This document shows positions 25,442 through 34,220 of a stretch of DNA of 64,000 nt, piece by piece; the first letter of the stretch is position 1; each line of letters starts with the position of its first letter. Source of the DNA: Holophagae bacterium (GTDB lineage: Bacteria; Acidobacteriota; Holophagae; Acanthopleuribacterales; Acanthopleuribacteraceae); contig JAUIFE010000028.1 in the NCBI GenBank assembly GCA_030429565.1, forward strand, positions 44,758-108,757, read 5' to 3'. The notes beneath the pieces are model-generated. The model saw only the letters and a program-made list of their open reading frames with translations, did no database searches and was not told where the DNA came from. The translations under genes and the position numbers were made by a program.

Positions 25442-26260
25442 ATGCCGATCGATCTGCCGGCACTTGATGTCGGTTACCACGGCCCCATCGCGATCGTAAC
25501 CTTCAATCTCCAAGATATGCGGTCTGCCTTGATGCGAGCCTTACAGGCAACCGTCGACCGTTTGACCAACGACGATCAGGTTCGGGCGATCATTTTCACC
25601 GGGCGCCGCAATATGTTTCTATCCGGCGCCCATTTACCGGAATTTCAACGCATGGACACGCCTCAGGCGGCGGCGGCGGGACTAAGACCATTGCGCCCTT
25701 TTGTCCGACGGCTCACCCAGACCCCCAAGGTCACCATCGCCGCCATAAACGGCTTCTGCATCGGCGGCGGCTTGGAGCTGGCGCTGGCCTGTGATCGACG
25801 GATCTGTGTCGACACCGTCGAAAACGCCGGCGGAGAAGCCGTTGCATTCCTCGGCTTCCCCGAGGTTGCCCTCGGCGTGATCCCGCCACTAGGGGGTACC
25901 TACCAGCTTCCGCGTATTGTGGGTTTGGCGCGAGCCAAGCACATGATGCTTACCGGTGATCTTATCGGGGGCGTAGAAGCGCACCAGATTGGTTTGGTGG
26001 ACGAACTGGCGGCAGCCGACCAAGTACTGGACAGCGCGTTGGCCTGGGCAGAGCGCGTTACCGCCAACGCCGGCCCGGCCCTTGCGGCCGTCAAAGATCT
26101 ATTGAACCGTTCCCTGGACTTCGACAACCTGACCAACGCCTTAGATGCCGCCGGCCAAGCCTTTGCCGCCTGCTCGGCAACACCTGAAAAACAAAGCCGT
26201 CTTGACGCCGCCCGCGGCCGCCGCCGCAAGCGACAACCCACGCCATCCGCCCATCGATAA
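25442..26260 (+). CDS. Enoyl-CoA hydratase/isomerase family protein
   Basis: A 272-residue crotonase-fold protein: oxyanion loops FLSGAHLPEF and INGFCIGGGLELALACD, then VALGVIPPLGGTYQLPRIVG. A Glu is present in the FPEVALG segment, as in hydratases. It ends in a basic tail. In polyketide clusters, crotonase homologues can form or move double bonds or make beta-branches. No HMG-synthase homologue is present, so double-bond placement or hydration is more likely. CoA versus ACP substrate cannot be told. Confidence 0.9.
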   Translation: MPIDLPALDVGYHGPIAIVTFNLQDMRSALMRALQATVDRLTNDDQVRAIIFTGRRNMFLSGAHLPEFQRMDTPQAAAAGLRPLRPFVRRLTQTPKVTIAAINGFCIGGGLELALACDRRICVDTVENAGGEAVAFLGFPEVALGVIPPLGGTYQLPRIVGLARAKHMMLTGDLIGGVEAHQIGLVDELAAADQVLDSALAWAERVTANAGPALAAVKDLLNRSLDFDNLTNALDAAGQAFAACSATPEKQSRLDAARGRRRKRQPTPSAHR

Positions 26261-26343
26261 ACCCTTTGTGAGCCAGGGCGGCGGGATGGCCGGCCCAGCC
26301 CGCCAACCACCGGTACCCCAATTTCGAGATAGGAGGAAGAGTC

Positions 26344-27576
26344 ATGATGAACGCCAAACAAGGAGAACGTGTGGTGGTCACCGGGATGGGCGCCCTCTCG
26401 CCCAACGGCATCGGGGTCGCCTCATTTTGGCAGAACACCCTCAACGGTATCAGTGGGATTACGCCTTTGCGCGGTATCGAACCAAACCGTCGTAAAGCTT
26501 TGTACGGTGGCGAAATTCACGATTTCAACGAACAGGTTTACCCAGCGCCGAGACAACCGACCTTGGGGCGTGGCGGTCAAATGGCGTTAGCCGCCGGCTT
26601 GGAAGCACTTGATCAAGCAGGCATCGATCTGCCCACCGTCCAAAGCCGTCAAACCGCGCTCTTGATCGGCACAACGATGGGCGAAAGTAAGATCACGGAG
26701 GGGGTCTTTGACCATCAGCAAGCGGGTGACCCACCGGAGACCTACGCAACCCATCTCGCCGGCGCTTCTTGGCATATGCTCGCGACACAGGTCGGTGCAT
26801 TTCTTGGGCTCAAAGGCTCGGTGCTCGTGGTACCAACCGCTTGTGCAGCCGGTAATTTTTGCATCGCGCAAGGCGCCGAAATGATCCTAAGCGGCGACGC
26901 TGAAATCGTGTTGGCCGGCGGCAGTGATCCCTGGTCCCGTATTGGCTACGAGGGTTTTTGCGCCCTGAACGCGGTCTCCCCCGACGTCTGCCGCCCTTTT
27001 GACTTGGAACGTCGCGGCATACTCATTAGTGAGGGGGCCGCGATGCTGGTCCTTGAGGCCGAATCCCATGCCCGCCGACGCGGCGCCGACATTCTCGCCG
27101 AGGTTGCCGGCTGGGGCCTCGGCGCCGACGGCCACCATATGACCCGCCCCCATCCGCAAGGCCGCGGTGGCCTGCAAGCGGCACGGCGCGCATTGCGAAT
27201 CGCCGGTCGCAACCCCGATCAACTGGATTACATTAGCGCCCACGGCACCGGGACCCGCGCAAATGATCGCTTGGAGTCCCACATCATCAAAACCTTGTTG
27301 GGCCCAGCCGCCTCCCAGGTACCGGTCTCCTCGATTAAATCCATGTTGGGTCACACCATGGGTGCGGCAAGTGCACTGGAAGCCATAGTTTGCATTAAAG
27401 CCCTGCAGGAGGGCCGGATCCCGCCGACCATCAATTACGCCCACCCCGATCCAGACTGTGATTTAGACGTGGTCCCCAACCAAGGCCGCGACCATTCCGT
27501 CAGTCTCGCCCTCAATCAGTCTTATGCGTTCGGCGGAAATTGCGCCGCCACATTGTTCGCAGCTTACGGAGGTTAA
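26344..27576 (+). CDS. Beta-ketoacyl-ACP synthase II-like, catalytic (KS-alpha)
   Basis: A 410-residue ketosynthase with AGGAGG upstream; a double ATG start (26344 or 26347). The catalytic triad is intact: Cys167 in VPTACAAGN, His300 in ISAHGTGTRAND and His337 in SMLGHTMGAA. It should condense malonyl-ACP onto the acyl chain. The next gene, 3 bp later, encodes a ketosynthase lacking both His, so the two resemble the KS-alpha/KS-beta (chain length factor) heterodimer of type II polyketide systems. Confidence 0.95.
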   Translation: MMNAKQGERVVVTGMGALSPNGIGVASFWQNTLNGISGITPLRGIEPNRRKALYGGEIHDFNEQVYPAPRQPTLGRGGQMALAAGLEALDQAGIDLPTVQSRQTALLIGTTMGESKITEGVFDHQQAGDPPETYATHLAGASWHMLATQVGAFLGLKGSVLVVPTACAAGNFCIAQGAEMILSGDAEIVLAGGSDPWSRIGYEGFCALNAVSPDVCRPFDLERRGILISEGAAMLVLEAESHARRRGADILAEVAGWGLGADGHHMTRPHPQGRGGLQAARRALRIAGRNPDQLDYISAHGTGTRANDRLESHIIKTLLGPAASQVPVSSIKSMLGHTMGAASALEAIVCIKALQEGRIPPTINYAHPDPDCDLDVVPNQGRDHSVSLALNQSYAFGGNCAATLFAAYGG

Positions 27577-27579
27577 ACC

Positions 27580-28857
27580 ATGGCACACACTCGCGAAGAT
27601 CATCACCAGCGCCAACCCATCAATCCTGCGGCGGCCGGGATCGTCATCACCGGCATCGGTTTGGTCTCGCCACTGGGAATTGGGACGCCTATTCATTGGC
27701 AGCGCAGCATGGCCGGCGACTCATCCATCAAGGTTGATCAAGGCGCCGCCGAAACCACCGCCGGCCAACCCCTTAGTGCAACAATCCCAAACTTTAACGC
27801 AAAAGACCATCTACCACCCAGAGGCCTACGCGGTATCCCGCGCGCGGTTTTGTACGCCCGCATTGCGGCACGGCAAGCCCTGGCCGACGCCGGCTTTTCC
27901 TTAGAGGGCTTGGAAGGTGGACGTGTCGCGGTCACGATGGGTTCGAGTCAAGCCGGACTCAACCAAATGTTGACGATTGACCGTAATGCGGCGGCGGGAT
28001 TCCTCGACCCCATTTTGTTCCCAAATTCCGGTGTATTCGGACCGGCCTGCCATATTTCCGTAACCGAAAGTTTCGCGTCGATGACCCACACAACCGCCTG
28101 CGGCCATGCCTCGGGTCTCGAGGCCATTCGCCAAGCTCAGATCGCGCTCCAGAAGGGTTTGGCCGATGTGGCCATCGCCGGCGGGGTCGAAGAATTGTAT
28201 CCACGGCTGTACAACGCGGCCGTAGCGCGCGGCCAGGTTTGCTGCGCCGAAGACACTAACACCCCTGGCCGGCCGAATCATGTTTGGCCCGGTCCTTTCA
28301 ACCCTTCCAGCCGCGCAACCGTTCCCGGTGAGGGCGCGGCCTGCTTGGTGATGGAACGCCGCGAACACGCAGAAAAGCGGGGCGCGGTGATCCTTGCCGA
28401 ATTAACCGGGTGGGATTCCGGCTTTGATCCCAAGTTGTGTTTAGGCGAGCAACCCGATCCCACCATCCGCGAACATCTGATTCACCGCACCCTCGCCCAT
28501 AAAACGAACGGCCCACATTCGGTCGACGCGGTCGTTAGTTGCGCCACCGGCATCTCACCAAGTGACCTAGCCGAAGCAGAAGCGCTGCGGCGGGTGTTCG
28601 GCGCCAACGGCATTCCCGTCGTCACACCTGTGACACAGATCGGCGATCTCTACGGCGGCGCTTCAGCCTATGCCGCGGCAACCGCGGTTCTTGCCATGCG
28701 CGATGGGTGCCTGCCCGGTCATGTCATAGCCACGGATGAAGCTAACCGGGTCTGTCTCAATTGGGTGCAACACCCCTGTCATCTACCGATAGAGTCATGT
28801 TTGGTGACGGCCTTTGGGACCGGCGGTAACTTGGCCGCGCTCCGGCTCTCAAAATAA
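27580..28857 (+). CDS. Ketosynthase-like protein lacking catalytic histidines (KS-beta/chain-length-factor-like)
   Basis: A 425-residue thiolase-fold protein starting 3 bp after KS-alpha, with GGAGG overlapping that gene's end. The Cys is kept (Cys174 in HTTACGHASG). The first His motif is replaced by VVSCATGIS (Ala322 at the His place), and the second, normally GHTxGA, by QIGDLYGGA (Asp356). It therefore cannot perform normal decarboxylative condensation. Classical chain length factors lose the Cys instead, so this form is unusual. It may set chain length, or use the Cys for acyl transfer to another nucleophile such as the peptide. Confidence 0.88.
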   Translation: MAHTREDHHQRQPINPAAAGIVITGIGLVSPLGIGTPIHWQRSMAGDSSIKVDQGAAETTAGQPLSATIPNFNAKDHLPPRGLRGIPRAVLYARIAARQALADAGFSLEGLEGGRVAVTMGSSQAGLNQMLTIDRNAAAGFLDPILFPNSGVFGPACHISVTESFASMTHTTACGHASGLEAIRQAQIALQKGLADVAIAGGVEELYPRLYNAAVARGQVCCAEDTNTPGRPNHVWPGPFNPSSRATVPGEGAACLVMERREHAEKRGAVILAELTGWDSGFDPKLCLGEQPDPTIREHLIHRTLAHKTNGPHSVDAVVSCATGISPSDLAEAEALRRVFGANGIPVVTPVTQIGDLYGGASAYAAATAVLAMRDGCLPGHVIATDEANRVCLNWVQHPCHLPIESCLVTAFGTGGNLAALRLSK

Positions 28858-28981
28858 AACGCGCTAGCGCGTCAAGGGAATGTGGACCCACAAGTGGTTC
28901 GCTTCCGCGACGCCTAAAGTCGCGTAGGGCCGCATTTCCCGTGGTTGATTCACGACGCCTTTCGGCAAAAATGACCGCGAG

Positions 28982-29014
28982 CCGGCAATTGATTCACATC
29001 AATTGCCGGTTTTG
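28982..29014 (+). terminator. Terminator of the biosynthetic cluster
   Basis: CCGGCAATTGAT pairs exactly with ATCAATTGCCGG (12 bp, 4-nt loop), followed by TTTT. It lies about 125 bp after the last ketosynthase gene and marks the right end of the transcription unit. Confidence 0.85.
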
Positions 29015-29154
29015 ACGTCTGTGGTCGACGCACAGGACACACAAGGTGCCGCCCGTCCCCTATCCGCCTTTTCGGTCGCAATCAGCCAATGACAAAAGCC
29101 GCTTGGAACGCCTCCTCTAAAACCCATCCCGTTACCACCCCGGAGCCATGCAAC

Positions 29155-29240
29155 GCCAACCTAAACCAAGCGCTTCGTGACGGTGAAATCGCACAACCTG
29201 CAGGGCTGCAACACCCTGTGCGAGCTCATCCACCCGAATC
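29155..29240 (+). repeat. Dispersed repeat, partial copy E
   Basis: AACCTAAACCAAGCGCTTCGTGACGGTGAAATCGCACAACCTGCAGGGCTGCAAC (cited in part: GGTGAAATCGCACAACCTG) matches the reverse complement of copies A and C over the first half. The distal half with the CCGCTTTTTCCAAC end is missing or unrecognisable. Confidence 0.6.
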
Positions 29241-29272
29241 ACTCAGTTTAATGTCGCATTCGCGTTCGCTCG

Positions 29273-30103
29273 CTACCGGCCGGCTTTGTCATTCGACTCA
29301 TAAGCCGAAGGCGGCATCCCGTAACGTGCTTTAAAACAACGGCTAAAATAGGAGTGCGAAGAAAAGCCCACATCAAAGGCCACCTGAGAAGGCTTTTCTC
29401 CCGTTGCCAAAGCCTCAGCCGCTTTGAGAAGTCTCATTTCCTGCAGGAAAACTTTCGGTGACGATTGGCCCGCTTCGCTTAATTTCCGCTGAAGTGTGCG
29501 GGGGCTCATCGCCAACTGATCGCTAATATCGCGCGCACGGAAATTAGGATCCCTGTAGTTCGCCTCAAGAATACGCAACAAGCGCTCCATCAAAGCCGCC
29601 GTCTCCGCCGCCTGGATCATGTCAGACGGCGTCACCGCACCGGCATGAGGATGCGGCGCTTTGGTTTCGTGCAACTCTCGACCCAACAGTAAAGGTTGTA
29701 CGGACGTTTCAGGCGACGTTTCAGGCTTTGCCGGTTTCGACAAGCAGCTCTTGAGCGAGGAGTCGCTTACCTGTGCAGGGCCATGATCAACGCGGCCGAT
29801 AGCGGCAGCCTGGCCTTCGTGCGTCGAAGCAGCAGGATCCGTTGCAGATAATCCGCGAAACCGTTTCGAATCAAGAACTTCAGCCCTTCTTGATGAAACG
29901 ACCTCCACCGTACCCGAAGCCTGAAGCTCCTGAACTGGGTCCCTTACCGCAACCTGCCGCTGAGCCGGCGATTGAAAGCTCAGTTTGCATGTTTTGAAAC
30001 ACCTTGGACTTATGACTGTTTTTGTCATCAGGGGGAGGATAGAAAAAAGAGAGAGCAAATGAATGATAATCAAAACGAGGACTAAAGCGATTACAAAATT
30101 CAT
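29273..30103 (-). CDS. AraC-family regulator with N-terminal membrane segment
   Basis: A 276-residue protein. I start at the ATG at 30101-30103, which has GAAGG upstream and opens with MNFVIALVLVLIIIHLLSLF, a single transmembrane helix. The frame stays open to 30244, but that part is AT-rich and unlike protein. After a long low-complexity Ser/Ala/Pro linker, the C-terminal 100 residues form the two-helix-turn-helix AraC domain (FRARDISDQLAMSPRTLQRKL; PSQVAFDVGFSSHSYFSRCFKARYGMPPSAY). It is convergent with the biosynthetic cluster and is the nearest regulator, so it may control it. No ligand domain is seen. Confidence 0.8.
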   Translation of the reverse strand: MNFVIALVLVLIIIHLLSLFSILPLMTKTVISPRCFKTCKLSFQSPAQRQVAVRDPVQELQASGTVEVVSSRRAEVLDSKRFRGLSATDPAASTHEGQAAAIGRVDHGPAQVSDSSLKSCLSKPAKPETSPETSVQPLLLGRELHETKAPHPHAGAVTPSDMIQAAETAALMERLLRILEANYRDPNFRARDISDQLAMSPRTLQRKLSEAGQSSPKVFLQEMRLLKAAEALATGEKPSQVAFDVGFSSHSYFSRCFKARYGMPPSAYESNDKAGR

Positions 30104-31469
30104 AAATACCTTCGTTAGGACAAAATAAACAACCCAACAGATGATGTTTATAAAGCAATCAAAACAACAGCGCTTGTTGTTGAAACACATCACAACAGGA
30201 CAATACACAAACAACGCCAACGTCACATCGAAGGATAACAACATTCAAATAACCAACCGTGTCAGGTCAAATGGTTGAACCTTCTTTCCGATTGATCGTG
30301 CTTCTTAAATGAAACGATGACGCGGGATTCTCCTACATTGGGTCTTCTTCATATAGAGCGATTTTGAAACGATTTGCGGCATTTATTTCTTAATTTTTTT
30401 TGTTTTTGGTAAGGACACTCAATCAAAGGTGCGCGTGTCAGGTGACTTCACTAGGTTAGGAAGTGCCGCCAAACAAGCGAGAAGTGGCGCTGCACATGAA
30501 AGGAACATCGAACGTCATTCCAGTGCGTTGCCACCAACAGAACATGGTGTTCCTAAGAACTGGTTCCATGAACTCAGAAAGAATCTTCAGGACTAAGGTT
30601 AAACAGAGCAAAATCTGTACCACATCAACAACACAAACACCATCAATATTGGTGCGCCACTGCACCACGGAGCATCGTCGACGCTCCGCGAAAGGTAGTG
30701 GGACAACCATTCGATTGGGCTGCACGGTGCTTCATCGGCAGGCTGGTAATTCCTGCGTTGGACCGCGCTCCAATCATCAACGAGCCTTTTCTATGAATCC
30801 ACTCTGAAGTAAAACCGTCAAGATAAAAAACAATCAAACAGTCTTATCAAAGGATAATCTCACAGACAAAAGCGAATTGAAACTTATATTCCGATGTAGC
30901 ACGACACACTGAACCAAAAAGGCGCACAAATAGGATAAAAAGGGACACATATTTCAAAATTTGTTTAATCGTTTTATTGAATAATCGCTCACACGCGCCA
31001 ATACAGTACCGACCATAAAAAAACAAACTTTATTACCCATTTTTAAAACAAAAACCAACACAGTATTCGACCACCCGCCAAATACGCCCGGCATGAAAAG
31101 CCACTGTCGCAATCACAATCATTGGCGCGTCTCACCTGATTCACGCAATAGGCCCGGTCCGGTCATATCCTGCAAAAGGGTCCGTTCCGTAACCGGGGTC
31201 CTCATTTTAAAACTCAGCCAGACAAAACAGGCCGGCGGGTCGTTACAAGACCAAAAGGGAAACTTTGCGGCGATTTTGCACAAGTCACTGAGCGCTAACC
31301 GAATACCCATTGGCGCGGAGCACCTTCCGGGACGGCACCCCGTTTACCACCAGGCTGCACTTCAAACGGCTTCGCAGCAAGTTTTTGTCAAAATCAAAAA
31401 CGTGTTTCACACTTTTTGGCTGTCATTACCCGCCGGCATTATTTCAACAGCTATTTCGAAGAGATTTGT
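30104..31469. other. Long intergenic region, about 1.37 kb
   Basis: AT-rich blocks at about 30100-30420 and 30840-31080 flank a more GC-rich centre. Frames on both strands of the centre (plus 30463-30807, minus 30456-30725) have no signature I recognise, no good ribosome site and biased composition. They may be remnants of a lost gene. The left 150 bp should contain the promoter of the AraC-type gene. Confidence 0.4.
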
Positions 31470-33788
31470 TTACAAAACCTCCCTGTGTGCGGGTACACCG
31501 ACAAGGGTGTCTTCGCTAACAGAGTCACCAGACGGTGTTTGGACCGGGATTTCGTTCGACCGAGCCCGCCATACACCGATAAGGAACCACACGAAGGCCG
31601 CCACGCCGCTCAGGAATACGGTGTCGCCGATGATGCGCAACCAGCGCAAGGTATTGATCAGCGGTGTTTCCATTAGCTCGGCGCTGCGTGCGAACCACAG
31701 GCCGTGCTCCACACTCGCCCAGGTTTGAATTAACCCGACCGGCAGCAGCGAAAACACAATCATGGCGCCCAAACCCATGTTCATCGCCCAAAAGCTGTAA
31801 GCCAGCGCGCCCTTGTTCCAGGTGATGTCGGGCCGCAAGCGGCGCGTGACGAACAACACCAAACCCAAGGCCAAGAAGCCGTAGACACCGAACATGGAGC
31901 CGTGCGCGTGGACCGCCGTCGTGTTGAGACCCTGCATGTAGAACAAGGCAATCGGTGGATTGATTAAGAAACCGAACACACCGGCACCAACCAGGTTCCA
32001 GAAAGCAACGGCCATGAAAAACATAATCGGCCAACGATAACGTTGCATCCAGCCAGTTGTGTACTGTTTGCGGTAGGTGTCCCAGGCTTCTTTACCGATC
32101 AACACCAACGGGACCACCTCCAAGGCGCTGAAACAGGCACCAACGGCGGTGATTGAAACGGGTGTGCCGCTGAAATAAAGGTGGTGGAAGGTGCCGGGGA
32201 TACCGCCGACCAAGAAGATGCTGGTCGCCAGCAAGACGGCACGCGTGGCCGAAGCCGTATTCACCAAACGCAGATTGGCGAAGATAAAGGCCAAGGCGGT
32301 GGTGGCAAAAACCTCAAAGAAACCTTCAACCCACAGGTGAACAACCCACCAACGCCAGTACTCCATGATCGACAGGTGCGTGCGCGCGCCATAAAACAGG
32401 CCGGCACCGTAAAACAAACCAATCGCGACCGAAGAACCGGCGAACATCATCAGCAAATCGCGACCTTGGTCAATGCGTTTCAGCTTGGGCCCAATCGCGC
32501 GACCCATGAGCACCAGCCACACCAATAAACCGGCCAACAAGGCGATCTGCCAAACACGACCGAGGTCGGTGTATTCGTAACCCTGAATCCCGAACCAAAA
32601 ACTCCAGTCGAGGTCGAGTTTCTGGTGAATCGCCAGGGCTTCGCCCAGCAAACTGCCGCCAACAACAAGCAACAGCGCACCGAACAAGATGTTGACGCCC
32701 AACCGTTGGTACTTGGGGTCGCGGCCGTCGTTAATGATCGGGGCCAGGAACAATCCCGCCGTGAGGAAGGCGGTCGCAATCCAGAACATTGCCAGTTGAA
32801 GGTGCCATGTGCGGGCGAGCGTGTAGGGCAACAGCTCGGCGATGGGGATACCGAAGAAGTGGCGACCCTCAATGCTGTAATGGGCCAGCAAAGCACCCAA
32901 CAACACTTGAATCGCAAACAAAAGCGCGACAACCGCCACGTATTTGCCCAGCGCGCGCATCGACGGCGTCAGCGCAAAGGCGTCGAGTGGATCGCGTTCG
33001 GGTCGCGGCGGCGGCGGTTCATTGCCGTGGGACGCGCTTTCGTACCAAACCATGGCACCGACGGCGGCAATCAACAGCACAATGCTGATGATCGACCAAA
33101 ACAGGTTGGCCGTCGACGGCTGGTTCTCGATCAGCGGTTCGTGCGGCCAGTTGTTGGTGTAGGTCACCTCGCCCGGTCCGCGCTCGGTGGCGGCCGACCA
33201 GACACTCCAGTAGAAAAAGGCGGTCATCAGCTTGCGCCGCTCGGGATCGGGCAAAACCTGTTCATGAATGGCATAGGCTTCGCGCAAGTCGATCAGCTCG
33301 GGATCGGCGCCGAACAAGCGGTCGTAATAGGCGGCGGTCGCCTTGGCGGCGGCTACCCGCTCACCACTGAGCACAACCTGACCGGTTGCGGGGTTGTAGG
33401 TGTTGGTGCGGTACAGCGCGCTCAAGCTCGCGCGCAATGCCGCTTGTTGCGGCGCAGTTAAGGCCGCATAGGGTCGTTGATGATCCGTCTCGGCCCAGCG
33501 ATCGAGGACCCAGACCAATTCGCGGTGTAACCAGTCGGCGGTCCAGTCCGGCGCTTGATAGGCGCCGTGCCCCCACACCGAACCAATTTGTTGGCCACCA
33601 ATTGATTGCCAAACCATTTGGCCGTTGAGAATGTCGTCTTTGGTGAACAGGACCTTCGTGTCGGGGCCGACAAAGGCGTCGGGAATCGGCGGCGCCTGGC
33701 GGTAAATTTCGCGGCCAAAGAAGCCGAGAATCGAAAATGTCACAATCAGAACACTGATCAATAAAAACCAATAACGTCGAAACGCCAT
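31470..33788 (-). CDS. norZ: Quinol-dependent nitric oxide reductase (single-subunit NorB/NorZ)
   Basis: A 772-residue inner-membrane enzyme reducing 2 NO to N2O with quinol as electron donor. The N-terminal extension (residues about 30-240) is the periplasmic domain fused to the catalytic subunit, which distinguishes qNor from cNor. It is followed by about 12 hydrophobic helices with heme/iron His in TWHLQLAMFW, HLWVEGFFEVF, GTFHHLYFSG and LNTTAVHAHGSMFGVYG. GGGAGG precedes the ATG. No norC and no norD/norQ genes are near, as expected for qNor. It is probably used for detoxification or the NO step of denitrification. A decayed partial copy lies at 9557-9945. Confidence 0.95.
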   Translation of the reverse strand: MAFRRYWFLLISVLIVTFSILGFFGREIYRQAPPIPDAFVGPDTKVLFTKDDILNGQMVWQSIGGQQIGSVWGHGAYQAPDWTADWLHRELVWVLDRWAETDHQRPYAALTAPQQAALRASLSALYRTNTYNPATGQVVLSGERVAAAKATAAYYDRLFGADPELIDLREAYAIHEQVLPDPERRKLMTAFFYWSVWSAATERGPGEVTYTNNWPHEPLIENQPSTANLFWSIISIVLLIAAVGAMVWYESASHGNEPPPPRPERDPLDAFALTPSMRALGKYVAVVALLFAIQVLLGALLAHYSIEGRHFFGIPIAELLPYTLARTWHLQLAMFWIATAFLTAGLFLAPIINDGRDPKYQRLGVNILFGALLLVVGGSLLGEALAIHQKLDLDWSFWFGIQGYEYTDLGRVWQIALLAGLLVWLVLMGRAIGPKLKRIDQGRDLLMMFAGSSVAIGLFYGAGLFYGARTHLSIMEYWRWWVVHLWVEGFFEVFATTALAFIFANLRLVNTASATRAVLLATSIFLVGGIPGTFHHLYFSGTPVSITAVGACFSALEVVPLVLIGKEAWDTYRKQYTTGWMQRYRWPIMFFMAVAFWNLVGAGVFGFLINPPIALFYMQGLNTTAVHAHGSMFGVYGFLALGLVLFVTRRLRPDITWNKGALAYSFWAMNMGLGAMIVFSLLPVGLIQTWASVEHGLWFARSAELMETPLINTLRWLRIIGDTVFLSGVAAFVWFLIGVWRARSNEIPVQTPSGDSVSEDTLVGVPAHREVL

Positions 33789-34220
33789 GGTGCCTCCCTT
33801 CGTCCCGAGGTCGCGGCAAAAGAAAACGCCTCGGGTTCAATCACGTCCTCAGCGCCGGCGGCAAAGGCCGACGAGGGGTAACGCAAGCGACGGGTCAAAA
33901 ACCGTCACGAAGGAGATAACAAGAGCCATACCAAATGCTAAAGCGTTCTTTTTCAAGCCTTTAACACCGGATGCTATTGTTTTAACAACACAAACAGTTA
34001 TATATTTCACAACAACGTTGCTAAATTCATAACAGCTCGACCTAGCATCTTATAGGGCGCTGAAAATGCCCCAGCCACAGCATTCAGCCGGCGCCGTGGC
34101 AAGGGAGAATGGGGTGTTTCATTCGCTCAAGATCATCATCGCGCCCTGCGGGCCGAGCGCCGGGCACCTGACCGGTCTGTCTTCTTGCCGCTTAACGGAC
34201 GTATGCCCATGCAAAGTTGC
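33789..34220. promoter_or_regulatory. Upstream region of the nitric oxide reductase gene
   Basis: An AT-rich tract at about 33920-34040 (minus strand with TATATAA and CAACGTTG) is the likely promoter. I cannot identify a NorR, NsrR or FNR/DNR box with confidence. The rest, to 34220, is the 3' flank of the next minus-strand gene and shows nothing else. Confidence 0.4.

Larger units (their letters stand above)
28858..29272. other. Intergenic region after the biosynthetic cluster
   Basis: It contains a 14-bp perfect palindrome (ACGCGCTAGCGCGT, 28859-28872) right after the ketosynthase stop, a strong terminator (28982-29014) and a partial dispersed-repeat copy (29155-29240). The AraC-type gene converges from the right. 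I see no gene in it. Confidence 0.6.

Noticed and set aside
28859..28872. Perfect palindrome ACGCGCTAGCGCGT as a regulator operator
   Set aside because: It directly follows the last ketosynthase stop, not a promoter; with one occurrence noticed it cannot be assigned.
30456..30807. Overlapping frames on both strands in the long gap
   Set aside because: No signal, motif, ribosome site or family resemblance on either strand; too little to call a gene.
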